DNA of 64,000 bases, taken from an uncultured Faecalibacterium sp. (GTDB lineage Bacteria; Bacillota; Clostridia; Oscillospirales; Ruminococcaceae). The position numbers and the translations under genes were made by a program. The notes under the pieces are model-generated. The model was not told the DNA's origin. It saw only the letters and a program-made list of their open reading frames with translations, and did no database searches. The stretch covers positions 1 to 64,000 of the forward strand of contig CAKSWU010000006.1 of assembly GCA_934513205.1 (NCBI GenBank), written 5' to 3'. Positions 7,769-17,416 of the stretch are shown piece after piece (the stretch's first letter is position 1; each line of letters starts with the position of its first letter).

Positions 7769-8635
7769 ATGGCACATGCTCCGAAAACGCATTCTGAAAA
7801 AGCAGCGCTGGCGGCACGCCGCGCCTGGTGCTACCTGGTGCTGGTGTTCATCAGCTTTTTGTGCCTGTTCTTCTTCTATGTGCTGGTGGTCAACTCCACC
7901 CGCAATCACTTCGAGATCCAGAAAGGCTTCTCGCTGCTGCCCGGCAGCATGCTGGTCACCAACTTCAAAAATGTGCTGGCCGATGCCAATATCCCGGTGA
8001 TGACCGGCATCCGCAACAGCCTGATCGTCTCCGCCTGCTCGGCGGCGCTCAGCGTGTACTTCTCGGCCTTGACGGCCTACGGCATCTACGCCTATAACTT
8101 CCGGTTCAAAAAGGCGGCGTTTGCCATCATCCTGCTCATTATGACCATGCCCACGCAGGTGTCGGCACTGGGCTTTTTGCAGCTCATTACCAAAATGGGG
8201 CTGAAAAACAGCTTCATCCCCCTGATCATTCCCAGCATCGCAGCCCCGGCAGTGTTCTTCTTTATGAAGCAGTATCTGGACGCAAGCCTGCCCATGGAGA
8301 TCGTGGAAGCCGCCCGTATCGACGGCGCAGGCGAGTTCTATACCTTTAATAAGATCGTGCTGCCCATTATGAAACCGGCTCTGGCGGTGCAGGCCATCTT
8401 CTCCTTCGTGGCCAGCTGGAACAACTACTTTATCCCGGCTCTGGTGCTGGACACCGCAGACAAAAAGACCCTGCCCATCCTGATCGCGCAGCTGCGCAGC
8501 GCAGACTTCCTGAAGTTCGACATGGGCAAGGTGTACATGATGGTAGCCATTGCCATTCTGCCGGTCATCATCGTCTACCTGCTGCTGTCCAAGTTCATCG
8601 TCCGTGGCGTTGCTTTGGGCGGCGTTAAAGGCTAA
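7769..8635 (+). CDS. Sugar ABC transporter permease (MalG type)
   Basis: Second permease of the CUT1 importer, 288 residues, with about six membrane segments. Its EAA loop is EAARIDGAGEFYTFNKIVLP, matching the MalG-type consensus. Two starts are possible: the ATG at 7763, which overlaps the stop of the upstream permease, and the ATG at 7769. AGGAGG at 7754-7759 is only 3 nt from the first but 9 nt from the second, so 7769 is preferred. It is translationally coupled to the preceding permease. Directly after it lies a 389-bp gene-free stretch (8636-9024) with repeat R1 and no obvious terminator. Confidence 0.92.
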   Translation: MAHAPKTHSEKAALAARRAWCYLVLVFISFLCLFFFYVLVVNSTRNHFEIQKGFSLLPGSMLVTNFKNVLADANIPVMTGIRNSLIVSACSAALSVYFSALTAYGIYAYNFRFKKAAFAIILLIMTMPTQVSALGFLQLITKMGLKNSFIPLIIPSIAAPAVFFFMKQYLDASLPMEIVEAARIDGAGEFYTFNKIVLPIMKPALAVQAIFSFVASWNNYFIPALVLDTADKKTLPILIAQLRSADFLKFDMGKVYMMVAIAILPVIIVYLLLSKFIVRGVALGGVKG

Positions 8636-8818
8636 AATTGCGACCGCGGCCTGCGGCCGAAACAGGGAGGAATTTTTGGCGCAGCGGTCTGCAAGACGCG
8701 AGTGCCGCCCAAGGCACGAAGCGGATGCAGGGCACCGCAAGAGGGCACTGATGCCGCTGCCCGAAACCGGAAGCGTGCGGGCTCTGCCGTTTGCCGTCCA
8801 AATCTTTCCCGTGAAAAT

Positions 8819-8915
8819 GCAAAGCCGGGTGGTCCGCAGACCGCCCGGCTTTGCTCTGTCAAAATCATTTTTCCGCTGAAGATGCGCAAAGCGAATGCGG
8901 CGCGCATTCAAAATC
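8819..8915 (-). repeat. Dispersed intergenic repeat, family R1, copy 3
   Basis: The long hairpin (8819-8854, loop CCGCAGA) is followed on the plus strand by TTTTTCCGCTGAAGATG and the inverted GCGCATTCAAAATCG end, the same order as copy 4 at 12865-12960. Similarity to copy 4 extends about 60 bp further left (GAAAATGC and a GCCGT...TGCCG stretch). The rest of 8636-9024 holds only GC-rich imperfect hairpins. Confidence 0.75.
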
Positions 8916-9024
8916 GTCCGCCTTTCTGTGCGCAGCGGTGCTGCGGAGCAGGTTCCTGCTTCCCGCAAGCGGGCTGGGACGCTCTGCTGGGCCAGAGGCA
9001 GGGAGGGGTGTTCAGACTTCCCCT

Positions 9025-9996
9025 TTACTCCGCCTCCACCCACTCCCGCATCCGCTCGGGGCGGTTGGTGACGATGGCGTCCGGCTGCAGCGGCAGCAGG
9101 TCGCGGACGGCGTCCTCGGTGTCCACGGTCCAGAAGGCGACCTTGATGCCAAGGTCGTGCAGGCGCTGCACCATGCCGGGCTGCTGGTAGCCGGTGTGGT
9201 ACTCGCAGCTCACCCAGTCCACCGGAAAGTCGAGGGTCTGGATGTACTTGACCGGGTCGTGCTGCTGCTCCAGCCGCCAGAGCACCTCCGGCAGGCTTTT
9301 GCCCGGAAAGTTCGCCCGCAGCATGCTGACCTGATTGCCCAGCTGCCGGAACATCCAGCTGCAGTTTTCCTCCTCGGTGTTTTCCACCGTGAACACCGGC
9401 AGCTGGGGAAAATCGTCCCCGTTTTCCTGCTCAATGCTGTTCTGCAGGTCCAGAATGTCCCACAGCTCCTTGGGCAGTGCCATGGTTTCCACGGCACCGT
9501 AGACCAGTGCGCCCACCTTGATCTCCGGCATCAGCTGCTTTGCCTGCCGCAGCAGGTCGTGGTTGAAGGAGATCAGCAGCAGCCGGTCCCCCAGACCGGA
9601 GGCCCTTACCTCCTCGATGACCCGGGGCACAAAGTCCGGGTCGTCGTCGATGGTGGCTTTCATTTCCAGCTGAACCAGCGTGCCTTCCATTTCGCGGCAC
9701 AGGGTCAGCGCTTCGGACAGGGTGGCAATGCGCTCGTTCTGAAAACTCACGTCCTTCCAGCTGCCAAAATCCAGCGATTTCAGCTCGCCTTCGGTCATGT
9801 CGTAGATGCGCCCCTTGATGTCGGTATGAAAGTCGATGATGAAATCGTGGTGGATCACCAGTTTTTTGTCACCGGTCTGCTGGACGTCCATCTCCACGCC
9901 GTCTGCGCCCACCTCCATCGCTTTGCGGAAGGCGGACAGGGTGTTCTCCGGCGCAAGATAGGACGCGCCTCGGTGTGCAATGATCTGAGGTATCAT
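9025..9996 (-). CDS. Glycerophosphodiester phosphodiesterase
   Basis: A 323-residue cytosolic GDPD enzyme, predicted to hydrolyse glycerophosphodiesters to glycerol 3-phosphate and an alcohol. The family motifs are all present: AHRG at residues 7-10, ENTLSAF, GADGVEMDVQQT, and HHDF with the catalytic histidine. A C-terminal FWTVDT...DAIVTNRPERM segment closes the TIM barrel. An insertion of about 30 residues near 170-215 (DILDLQNSIEQENGDD) is unusual for the family and of unknown role. It starts 26 nt after the GH1 gene, so the two are probably one operon. There is no signal peptide, so it works inside the cell. Confidence 0.88.
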   Translation of the reverse strand: MIPQIIAHRGASYLAPENTLSAFRKAMEVGADGVEMDVQQTGDKKLVIHHDFIIDFHTDIKGRIYDMTEGELKSLDFGSWKDVSFQNERIATLSEALTLCREMEGTLVQLEMKATIDDDPDFVPRVIEEVRASGLGDRLLLISFNHDLLRQAKQLMPEIKVGALVYGAVETMALPKELWDILDLQNSIEQENGDDFPQLPVFTVENTEEENCSWMFRQLGNQVSMLRANFPGKSLPEVLWRLEQQHDPVKYIQTLDFPVDWVSCEYHTGYQQPGMVQRLHDLGIKVAFWTVDTEDAVRDLLPLQPDAIVTNRPERMREWVEAE

Positions 9997-10022
9997 GGTC
10001 GTTTTGTTTCCTTTTCGTTATT

Positions 10023-11519
<1,497 letters not shown>

Positions 11520-11530
11520 TCATCAAATAT

Positions 11531-11559
11531 AAAATACCGCACAAATGCGCGGCTGTCCA
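11531..11559 (-). promoter_or_regulatory. Promoter of the GH1-GDPD operon
   Basis: Minus strand -35 TGGACA (11554-11559) and -10 TATTTT (11531-11536) are separated by 17 bp. The 320-bp gap to purC holds this and the purC promoter; nothing else was recognised. Confidence 0.5.
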
Positions 11560-11699
11560 TGTCCGCTTTTCACAAAAAAAGACACCTCTGCCGAGAAAGT
11601 ATGACTTTTATCGTCAAAACGCCGAAAATTGCCCCGAGTTTTTGCGCACTTTTCACGATAAAAACCCGAAAACAGCCGCATTTTCTTTCATTCTGGTTC

Positions 11700-11728
11700 T
11701 TTCAAACCCGGGCGGGAAATGGTACAAT
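11700..11728 (+). promoter_or_regulatory. Promoter of purC
   Basis: -10 TACAAT (11723-11728) with a weak -35 TTTCAA (11700-11705), 17-bp spacer. No purine riboswitch is seen in the short leader. Confidence 0.45.
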
Positions 11729-11783
11729 AAGCAGGTAAGATACACCGCCGCCCCGTCGGCATTGGAAAATGGAGTGTTTGATT

Positions 11784-12653
11784 ATGACAGAGTTCAAGCC
11801 CATCAAAGAAGGCAAGGTTCGCGAGATCTATGACAACGGCGACAGCCTGATCATGGTTGCCACCGACCGCATTTCGGCGTTTGATGTCATCCTGAAAAAC
11901 AAGGTCACCAAGAAGGGCACCGTCCTGACCCAGATGAGCAAGTTCTGGTTCGATTTCACCCGCGACCTGCTGCCCAACCACATGCTGAGCGTGGATGTAA
12001 AGGACATGCCGGAGTTCTTCCGTCAGCCCCAGTTTGACGGCAACAGCATGATGTGCCGCAAGCTGACCATGCTGCCCATCGAGTGCATCGTGCGCGGCTA
12101 TATCACCGGCAGCGGCTGGGCCAGCTACCAGAAGACCGGCAAGGTGTGCGGCATCCAGCTGCCCGAGGGCCTGCAGGAGTCCGACAAGCTGCCCGAGCCC
12201 ATCTACACTCCCTCCACCAAGGCCGAGATCGGCGACCACGATGAGAACATCTCCTATGAAAAGAGCATCGAGGTGCTGGAAAAGCAGTTCCCCGGCCACG
12301 GCGAGGAGTACGCCACCAAGCTGCGTGACTACACCATTGCTCTGTACAAGAAGTGCGCCGAGTACGCTCTGTCCCGCGGCATCATCATCGCGGACACCAA
12401 GTTTGAGTTCGGTCTGGACGAAAACGGCAACGTGGTGCTGGGCGACGAGATGCTGACCCCGGACTCCTCCCGCTTCTGGCCGCTGGAAGGCTATGAGCCG
12501 GGCCACGGTCAGCCCTCCTTTGATAAGCAGTTCGTCCGTGACTGGCTGAAGGCCAATCCCGACAGCAACTACGACCTGCCGCAGGAGGTCATCGACAAGA
12601 CCATTGCCAAGTATCTGGAAGCCTACGAGCTGCTGACCGGCAAGAAGCTGTAA
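11784..12653 (+). CDS. purC: Phosphoribosylaminoimidazole-succinocarboxamide synthase
   Basis: A 289-residue SAICAR synthetase of de novo purine synthesis, which joins CAIR and aspartate using ATP. Typical elements are EGKVREIYDNGDSLIMVATD near the N-terminus, RISAFDV, IECIVRGYITGSGWASYQ and DTKFEFGLDENGNVVLGDE (metal/ATP site). Start 11784 is chosen over 11769 because GGAG lies 9 nt upstream and the family begins just before the EGKVR motif. It stands alone, not in a purine operon, and ends in a strong terminator. Confidence 0.95.
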   Translation: MTEFKPIKEGKVREIYDNGDSLIMVATDRISAFDVILKNKVTKKGTVLTQMSKFWFDFTRDLLPNHMLSVDVKDMPEFFRQPQFDGNSMMCRKLTMLPIECIVRGYITGSGWASYQKTGKVCGIQLPEGLQESDKLPEPIYTPSTKAEIGDHDENISYEKSIEVLEKQFPGHGEEYATKLRDYTIALYKKCAEYALSRGIIIADTKFEFGLDENGNVVLGDEMLTPDSSRFWPLEGYEPGHGQPSFDKQFVRDWLKANPDSNYDLPQEVIDKTIAKYLEAYELLTGKKL

Positions 12654-12677
12654 GCGCATCTCATAAAACAAAAACAG

Positions 12678-12712
12678 GCTGCTGCACAAGACAACGTGCA
12701 GCAGCTTTTTTA
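12678..12712 (+). terminator. Terminator of purC
   Basis: GCTGCTGCAC pairs with GTGCAGCAGC around an 8-nt loop and is followed by seven T. It lies 25 nt after the purC stop. Confidence 0.88.
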
Positions 12713-12864
12713 CGCACAAAAACATGCGGGTGAACAGATGGGGGTGCGGGACGGCAGCTGTGTTTTCCGGCAGCAGACTGAGAGGGGATCCCCCCGCGCC
12801 GCCGCTTCCGGAGGAAGCAGGCGCGGCAGCTGCCGTCTGCCGACCGGAGTTCTCTTGCGAAAAT

Positions 12865-12960
12865 GCAATGCCGGGCGGTCCGCAGACCGTCCGGCATTGC
12901 TCGATTCAAATCATTTTTCCGCTGAAGATGCGCAAAGCAACGCGGCGCGCATTCAAAATC
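12865..12960 (-). repeat. Dispersed intergenic repeat, family R1, copy 4
   Basis: A 14-bp hairpin (12865-12900) with the CCGCAGA loop is followed by CATTTTTCCGCTGAAGATGCG and GCGCGCATTCAAAATCGTC, nearly identical to copy 3. It fills the centre of the 358-bp gene-free stretch between purC and the ATPase gene. Confidence 0.78.
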
Positions 12961-13011
12961 GTCTGTTCCGCCATTGCCGCGTCAGAGGCACAGCGCTTTG
13001 CGCCCGGCGTC

Positions 13012-14550
13012 TCACACGCCGCCGTGGCGGCGCTGCTCGGCGGCAAGCTCCTGCTGCAAGGCGGCCTTGCGATGGTCCAGCAGCAGGTCTTTGTTGTACT
13101 GGAAATACCGCTCGCAGCCGTTTTCGGTAAGGAACTGGTGGGAGGTGGGGTCCACGGTCAGTTCGGTGACGAACACCACCATTTCCTGACTTTCGGCAAA
13201 GGCCTGCTCCATAAAATCGAAGGCGGCTTCCAGCGCGGCACTGGCAGCCTGCTGGGCTTTTTCGCGGTCGTCTGCCAGTGCGCGGAACTGGCTGCGCAGC
13301 AGGTCAAACGCCTCCTGTGTGCCGGCGGCGCTGGCGCGGCGCAGCTCACCCTCCCAGTTGCGCAGGGCAGCCTGCACCTGCAGGCGGGTGGTCAGTGCAT
13401 CCCGGCTCAGCAGTCCGGCGGCGCGCTTTTTCTGGGTCTCAGCGTCATAGTCCTCGATCTGCTGGTGAAACAGCTCTGCCGACCCGTCCGGGATATCTTC
13501 CGGCAGGGTGGCAAGGGCGGTCTTGGTCTCGCGCAGAAATGCGTAGCATTCATCCGCCACGGCGTCTGCCTGCCGGGATGCAGAGAACCGGGTGCCCAGC
13601 CCCGCCAGCAGCAGACTGACAAGGCTGAGCCGCTCGTCAAAGGGGGCTTGCAGCAGGCGGGCAAACACGGCGGGCTTTGCCTGCCCGGCAAGAATTTCCT
13701 CCACGCCGTAGTCGTCCCGGTACTTGTAGTACAGATCCAGATAAGCCGAGAAGTCCTCGGCGATCTTGGGGTGCTGGATGTATTCCCGGATCAGCTCCTC
13801 GTCTGCCTGCAAGCCCAGCGCTTCATAGGTGTCCAACAGGTTGGAAAGATCCTCCCAGCCGCGGGCGGTGACGAACTGGGTGCCGTCCACGTCCGCGTTG
13901 ATCTGGTAAAAGTTCTGGGGATGCAGTTCCAGATAGCTCAGGATGGCGCTGTGGATATGGGCGGCGCGGGCATAGTCCTTCCACACCGGCAGGTCAGGCT
14001 CGATATCCATACGGCGCACGCGGTCAAGGGTCACGATGTCAAAATCCCGGACGGATTTGTTGTACTCCGGCGGGTTGCCTGCCGCCACGATGACCCAGCC
14101 CGCAGGCACAGCCTGATTGCCAAAGGTCTTGCACTGCAAGAATTGCAGCATGGTGGGGGCCAGCGTCTCGGACACGCAGTTGATCTCGTCGATGAACAGG
14201 ATGCCCTCCGAAAGGCCGGTGGCCTCCATTTTGGCGTAGATGCTGGCGATGATCTCGCTCATGGTGTACTCGGTCACCGACACGTCCTTATCGCCGTAGT
14301 GGCGCTGCCGGATAAAGGGCAGACCCACGGCGCTCTGGCGGGTGTGGTGGGTGATGGTGTAGGCCACCAGTGCCACCCCGCACTCCCGGGCCACCTGCTC
14401 CATCACCTGCGTTTTGCCAATGCCCGGAGGGCCCATCAGCAGGATGGGGCGCTGCCGGATGGCGGGGATGGCGTATTCGCCCAGCGCATCCTTGGCAAGG
14501 TAGGCTTTTACGGTATGCTCGATCTCTTCCTTGGCACGTTTGATGTTCAT
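13012..14550 (-). CDS. MoxR-type AAA+ ATPase (AAA_5 domain)
   Basis: A 512-residue ATPase with Walker A GPPGIGKT (about residues 39-46), Walker B ILFIDEIN, and a sensor-1-like VIVAAGNPPEYNKSV segment. An Arg-rich DRVRRMDIE stretch follows. The C-terminal 200 residues are helical with no recognised domain. MoxR-type ATPases act as chaperones that remodel or activate a partner protein carrying a VWA domain. The gene directly upstream (15-nt gap) encodes such a protein, so the two very likely work together. The start has GAGGGGGA upstream. The cellular process served is unknown. Confidence 0.85.
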   Translation of the reverse strand: MNIKRAKEEIEHTVKAYLAKDALGEYAIPAIRQRPILLMGPPGIGKTQVMEQVARECGVALVAYTITHHTRQSAVGLPFIRQRHYGDKDVSVTEYTMSEIIASIYAKMEATGLSEGILFIDEINCVSETLAPTMLQFLQCKTFGNQAVPAGWVIVAAGNPPEYNKSVRDFDIVTLDRVRRMDIEPDLPVWKDYARAAHIHSAILSYLELHPQNFYQINADVDGTQFVTARGWEDLSNLLDTYEALGLQADEELIREYIQHPKIAEDFSAYLDLYYKYRDDYGVEEILAGQAKPAVFARLLQAPFDERLSLVSLLLAGLGTRFSASRQADAVADECYAFLRETKTALATLPEDIPDGSAELFHQQIEDYDAETQKKRAAGLLSRDALTTRLQVQAALRNWEGELRRASAAGTQEAFDLLRSQFRALADDREKAQQAASAALEAAFDFMEQAFAESQEMVVFVTELTVDPTSHQFLTENGCERYFQYNKDLLLDHRKAALQQELAAEQRRHGGV

Positions 14551-14565
14551 AATAGTTCCCCCTCG

Positions 14566-16005
14566 TCAGGAGTTGTTCAACTCGCGGTACAAATCGTCCT
14601 CTTCCGCCAGAGCGTCCGCAAGGGCGCTGGCCGGGCGGGCTGCTGCACCGGTAAATTCTTCTTCGTCCAGAACCACCTTCATGGCCCACGGCGGCACATT
14701 GGCGTCATCGAACCGCTCCCCCAAAAACAGGAAGGCGGTGTCGTAGGCCGGGCGCTTGGCGGGGTAGGTGCCCATGCCGTCGGTGAAGTACAGCAGGCCG
14801 CGCAGGTTCGCAAACTTCTTTTCGGCGCAAAGCTGGTTCACATATTCAAAGGCCGGGCGGAAGTCCGTTCCGCCGCCGCCCCGCAGCTCAAAGTGATTCA
14901 TGGCATGGATCAGTTCGTCCTCGTTGCGGACCAGAAGATCTTGCCGCACGGCGTTGTCGGCCTGAATCAGGTGCAGATTCATGCGGTGGAAAAAGTTTTC
15001 CCGCCCTTTCAGCAGGGTGTAGGTCTCGGCCAGAAAGGCACGCACCAGCTCGCCGGAGGTGGAGTAGCTGGTGTCAATAACCAGCGCCAGTTCCTCGATC
15101 TTTTTGCTCTCCCGGCTTTCCAGCGGCTCGATGAGGGGCAGGTTGCCGTACACCGAAAGGCCGTAGGTGTAGAAGTTCAGATCGAACTCGTCCGGGTCCA
15201 GCTTGACCTCCTCCCGCAGGACGCAGAACCGGCGAAGAAAGTCCTTGTAGCTGCGGCGGCTGCGGTTGGCGGCCTTCACCTGCTGCTTCAGCGCATCGGT
15301 GCCCTCACCTGCCTCTTTATCCCGCAGGTCCAGCTCGGTCTGCATCCGCTCCCCGATCTTCAGCCACGTTTTCTGGGGCAGGGGGGGGGGCATCTGCTGG
15401 GGCTGCTCCGGGGCATCCTTGGGCCACAAACGGTGGTCATCGGTGACAAATTCCCGCTCCAGCTGCCGCAGTACGCCGGGCGTCTGACGGGTCAGCCACC
15501 GGTACACCGGCGCAGCTGCCACCACAGTTTCCTCGGCGGCGATCTGCTGATAGGCATTCTGCCGCACATAGGTCAACGGGCGCTTGACGCTGGCGCGGTT
15601 CAGGCTGTCGATGACGTTTTCCACCGCGATATCGCAGGCAAGGCTCCACAGCTGCGGCTCCCGGCGGCCCTTCAGCCACAAATGCCGGAATACGCAGTGG
15701 AATATGGTATGCAGATACAACCGATTGAGATATTTTGGGTTCTCCTGATAAAGCAGCAACAGGCGCTGCGGCTGATAATACAGGGTCTGTCCGTCCGTAG
15801 CCAGCACCCGGCAGCGCTCGTCCGGGGCGGGGGACAGGGCGCTGAGTGCCATATCCAGAAACCGGAAGTCCAGATACAGCCCGCTGCGCACCACCGCCAG
15901 CACCTCGCCGCCCATGCGCGCCTGCCACTCCTCGTGAGTCTCGGCCCGCTGGGACCGGAAGGGCTTGCGGGGGTCGAAAAATTTTTCTTTTGGCAAGAGG
16001 TTCAC
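14566..16005 (-). CDS. Putative metallopeptidase-like / VWA-like protein (DUF2201 type)
   Basis: This 479-residue protein has an N-terminal domain with HTIFHCVFRH (about residues 99-108), like the metallopeptidase-related part of the DUF2201 family. The C-terminal half is VWA-like and includes ALVIDTSYSTSGE, a MIDAS-type D-x-S-x-S metal site, and LLYFTDGMGTYP. A charged linker with RSRRSYKDFLRRF connects them. It is the expected partner of the MoxR-type ATPase just downstream. The start is uncertain: GTG at 16005 gives this length, but GAGGTG lies well placed for a TTG at 15996. No signal peptide or membrane segment is seen. Confidence 0.75.
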   Translation of the reverse strand: MNLLPKEKFFDPRKPFRSQRAETHEEWQARMGGEVLAVVRSGLYLDFRFLDMALSALSPAPDERCRVLATDGQTLYYQPQRLLLLYQENPKYLNRLYLHTIFHCVFRHLWLKGRREPQLWSLACDIAVENVIDSLNRASVKRPLTYVRQNAYQQIAAEETVVAAAPVYRWLTRQTPGVLRQLEREFVTDDHRLWPKDAPEQPQQMPPPLPQKTWLKIGERMQTELDLRDKEAGEGTDALKQQVKAANRSRRSYKDFLRRFCVLREEVKLDPDEFDLNFYTYGLSVYGNLPLIEPLESRESKKIEELALVIDTSYSTSGELVRAFLAETYTLLKGRENFFHRMNLHLIQADNAVRQDLLVRNEDELIHAMNHFELRGGGGTDFRPAFEYVNQLCAEKKFANLRGLLYFTDGMGTYPAKRPAYDTAFLFLGERFDDANVPPWAMKVVLDEEEFTGAAARPASALADALAEEDDLYRELNNS

Positions 16006-16027
16006 CTCATTTGAAAACGGCCTTGCT

Positions 16028-16162
16028 GCAAACTCCCCCAGTCATCGCTGCGCGATGCCAGCCCCCTCGGGGATGGGGCCTCTGGTGAAACCGGAAGCTT
16101 ACCCTTACTGCTAAAGGCTCCCTCTTAGAGGGAGCTGGCGCACGAAGTGCGACGGAAGGAGT
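16028..16162. repeat. Palindromic intergenic repeat, family R2, copy 2
   Basis: The left arm runs AAACTCCCCCAGTCATCGCT, then GCGCGATGCCAG and CCCCTCGGGGATGGGG. The right arm, read on the other strand, is AAACTCCTTCCGTCGC, then GTGCGCCAG and CTCCCTCTAAGAGGGAG. Ends are inverted repeats of each other, and it lies inside the operon between the LRR and VWA genes. Confidence 0.6.
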
Positions 16163-16172
16163 TTTCTATTTC

Positions 16173-17273
16173 TCAAAAATCAAAATCGTACCGCTGCTTT
16201 TTGGGCTGGGGGGCATATTTTTTGTGCTCCGCGTCTGCCAGCAGGGCGGCAGCGGAGGCGTTCTCTGCCTTGGCGGCAAGGGCGGCAGCGGAGGCAAAGG
16301 CGGCTTTGTCCAGCACGTCCAGCGCCAGCAGGGCGCGGATGCCGTCGGTGTCCTGCGCCTTTAAAAGGCGGGTGAGCACCCGGTCGGTGTTTGCCGCCAG
16401 AAATGCCCGGTAATGCCCGGCGGCGGCTTCGGTCAGCTGCCACGGATACCGCAGACGGTCGAAGCAGAGCATGGCCATAATGGCGGCGTCATCGGCATCG
16501 TGCCCCTGCGGGAAGATGGCGTCATATTCTGCGGGGAGGAATTTATTGTCGAGAAAACACTGTCTGTAATGGTATCCCTGCCCGGAAAAGGTGTGCAGCA
16601 GGATATGGGCGGGGGTCTCCTCGATGTCCTCCCAGTAGGCAGGGTACCACAGCGCTGCCAGCGGCGCGGGGGCATCGGCGGGCCAGAACTGTGCCTGCAC
16701 CGCCTCGGTGATGTTGTTCACGAGGGCAAACAGACCGGTGGAGTCCCCGGGCGCAGCCTGCATCCGCAGAGTCTCCAGCGCAAAGCAGTTCAAAAACACA
16801 TCGCTGCCCACGGTCAGGCTGCCGCTGCCCACGGTGAGCAGGCGCAGGCTGCGGCAGTTGTAAAAGGCGCAGCTGCCAATCACCTGCAAACTGTCCGGCA
16901 GGGTGACTTCCTCCAGAAAGCTGCCGCACACCGGGTGCAGCGCTTCTTCGTCTGCTGCCGGGGCGTCAAAGTCGAAGTCGTACCGGCGGGCGGGCTTTTG
17001 CCCCACCGCCTGCCCGAACGCCCGGGTCAGCCGCACCGTGCCGTCCGGCTCCGCCGTATAGCGGCAGGTCTTGTCTGCCGCGGGCAGGCTGCGGGGCTTT
17101 TCCGAAAAGCAATAGTCGCCCAGCTCGGTGACGGCAAAGCTGCCCCCCTCCGGTGCGGGCAGACAGCCCGGCAGCGTCACGCAGGGCACTGTGCCGTACA
17201 CCCGCACCAGCCGTGCCGTGTCTGCCGAAAGGGGCAGGATGTCCAATGTAAGGGTGTTTTCCGGATATGCCAT
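16173..17273 (-). CDS. Leucine-rich-repeat protein of a MoxR/VWA cassette
   Basis: A 366-residue cytosolic protein. Residues about 115-175 contain BspA-type leucine-rich repeats (FLEEVTLPDSLQVIGSCAFY, then CRSLRLLTVGSGSLTVGSDV). The N-terminal part is beta-rich, and the C-terminal 130 residues are helical and alanine-rich. RYDFDF occurs twice, once near residue 97 and once at the extreme C-terminus (QRYDFDF), a repeated short motif that may be a docking peptide. It is the first gene of a likely three-gene operon with the VWA and MoxR-type genes. No enzyme function is recognisable; scaffold or target recognition is plausible. Confidence 0.65.
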   Translation of the reverse strand: MAYPENTLTLDILPLSADTARLVRVYGTVPCVTLPGCLPAPEGGSFAVTELGDYCFSEKPRSLPAADKTCRYTAEPDGTVRLTRAFGQAVGQKPARRYDFDFDAPAADEEALHPVCGSFLEEVTLPDSLQVIGSCAFYNCRSLRLLTVGSGSLTVGSDVFLNCFALETLRMQAAPGDSTGLFALVNNITEAVQAQFWPADAPAPLAALWYPAYWEDIEETPAHILLHTFSGQGYHYRQCFLDNKFLPAEYDAIFPQGHDADDAAIMAMLCFDRLRYPWQLTEAAAGHYRAFLAANTDRVLTRLLKAQDTDGIRALLALDVLDKAAFASAAALAAKAENASAAALLADAEHKKYAPQPKKQRYDFDF

Positions 17274-17310
17274 GTTCTGACCTCGTTTTCCTGCAATTCA
17301 TTCAAGGTCC

Positions 17311-17340
17311 AGTATACCGCGAACAGGGGGTGATTGTCCA
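17311..17340 (-). promoter_or_regulatory. Promoter of the LRR-VWA-MoxR operon
   Basis: Minus strand -35 TGGACA (17335-17340), 18-bp spacer, -10 TATACT (17311-17316), ending 38 nt before the LRR start. Confidence 0.55.
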
Positions 17341-17352
17341 GAGCGGAGAAGA

Positions 17353-17393
17353 GAAAAGGAGCCGCCGCACGGCGGTGTGCCGGTGCGGCGGCT
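17353..17393 (-). terminator. Terminator of the ABC exporter operon
   Basis: A 13-bp GC-rich stem (GAGCCGCCGCACC and complement) is followed by TTTTCTC on the minus strand, 24 nt after the last ABC gene. Confidence 0.8.
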
Positions 17394-17416
17394 CTTTTGA
17401 GAAGGTAGAAAAACGC

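Noticed and set aside
12724..16014. A 1096-codon plus-strand open frame
   Set aside because: It is opposite the MoxR and VWA genes, whose motifs (Walker A, DTSxS) prove the minus strand is coding.
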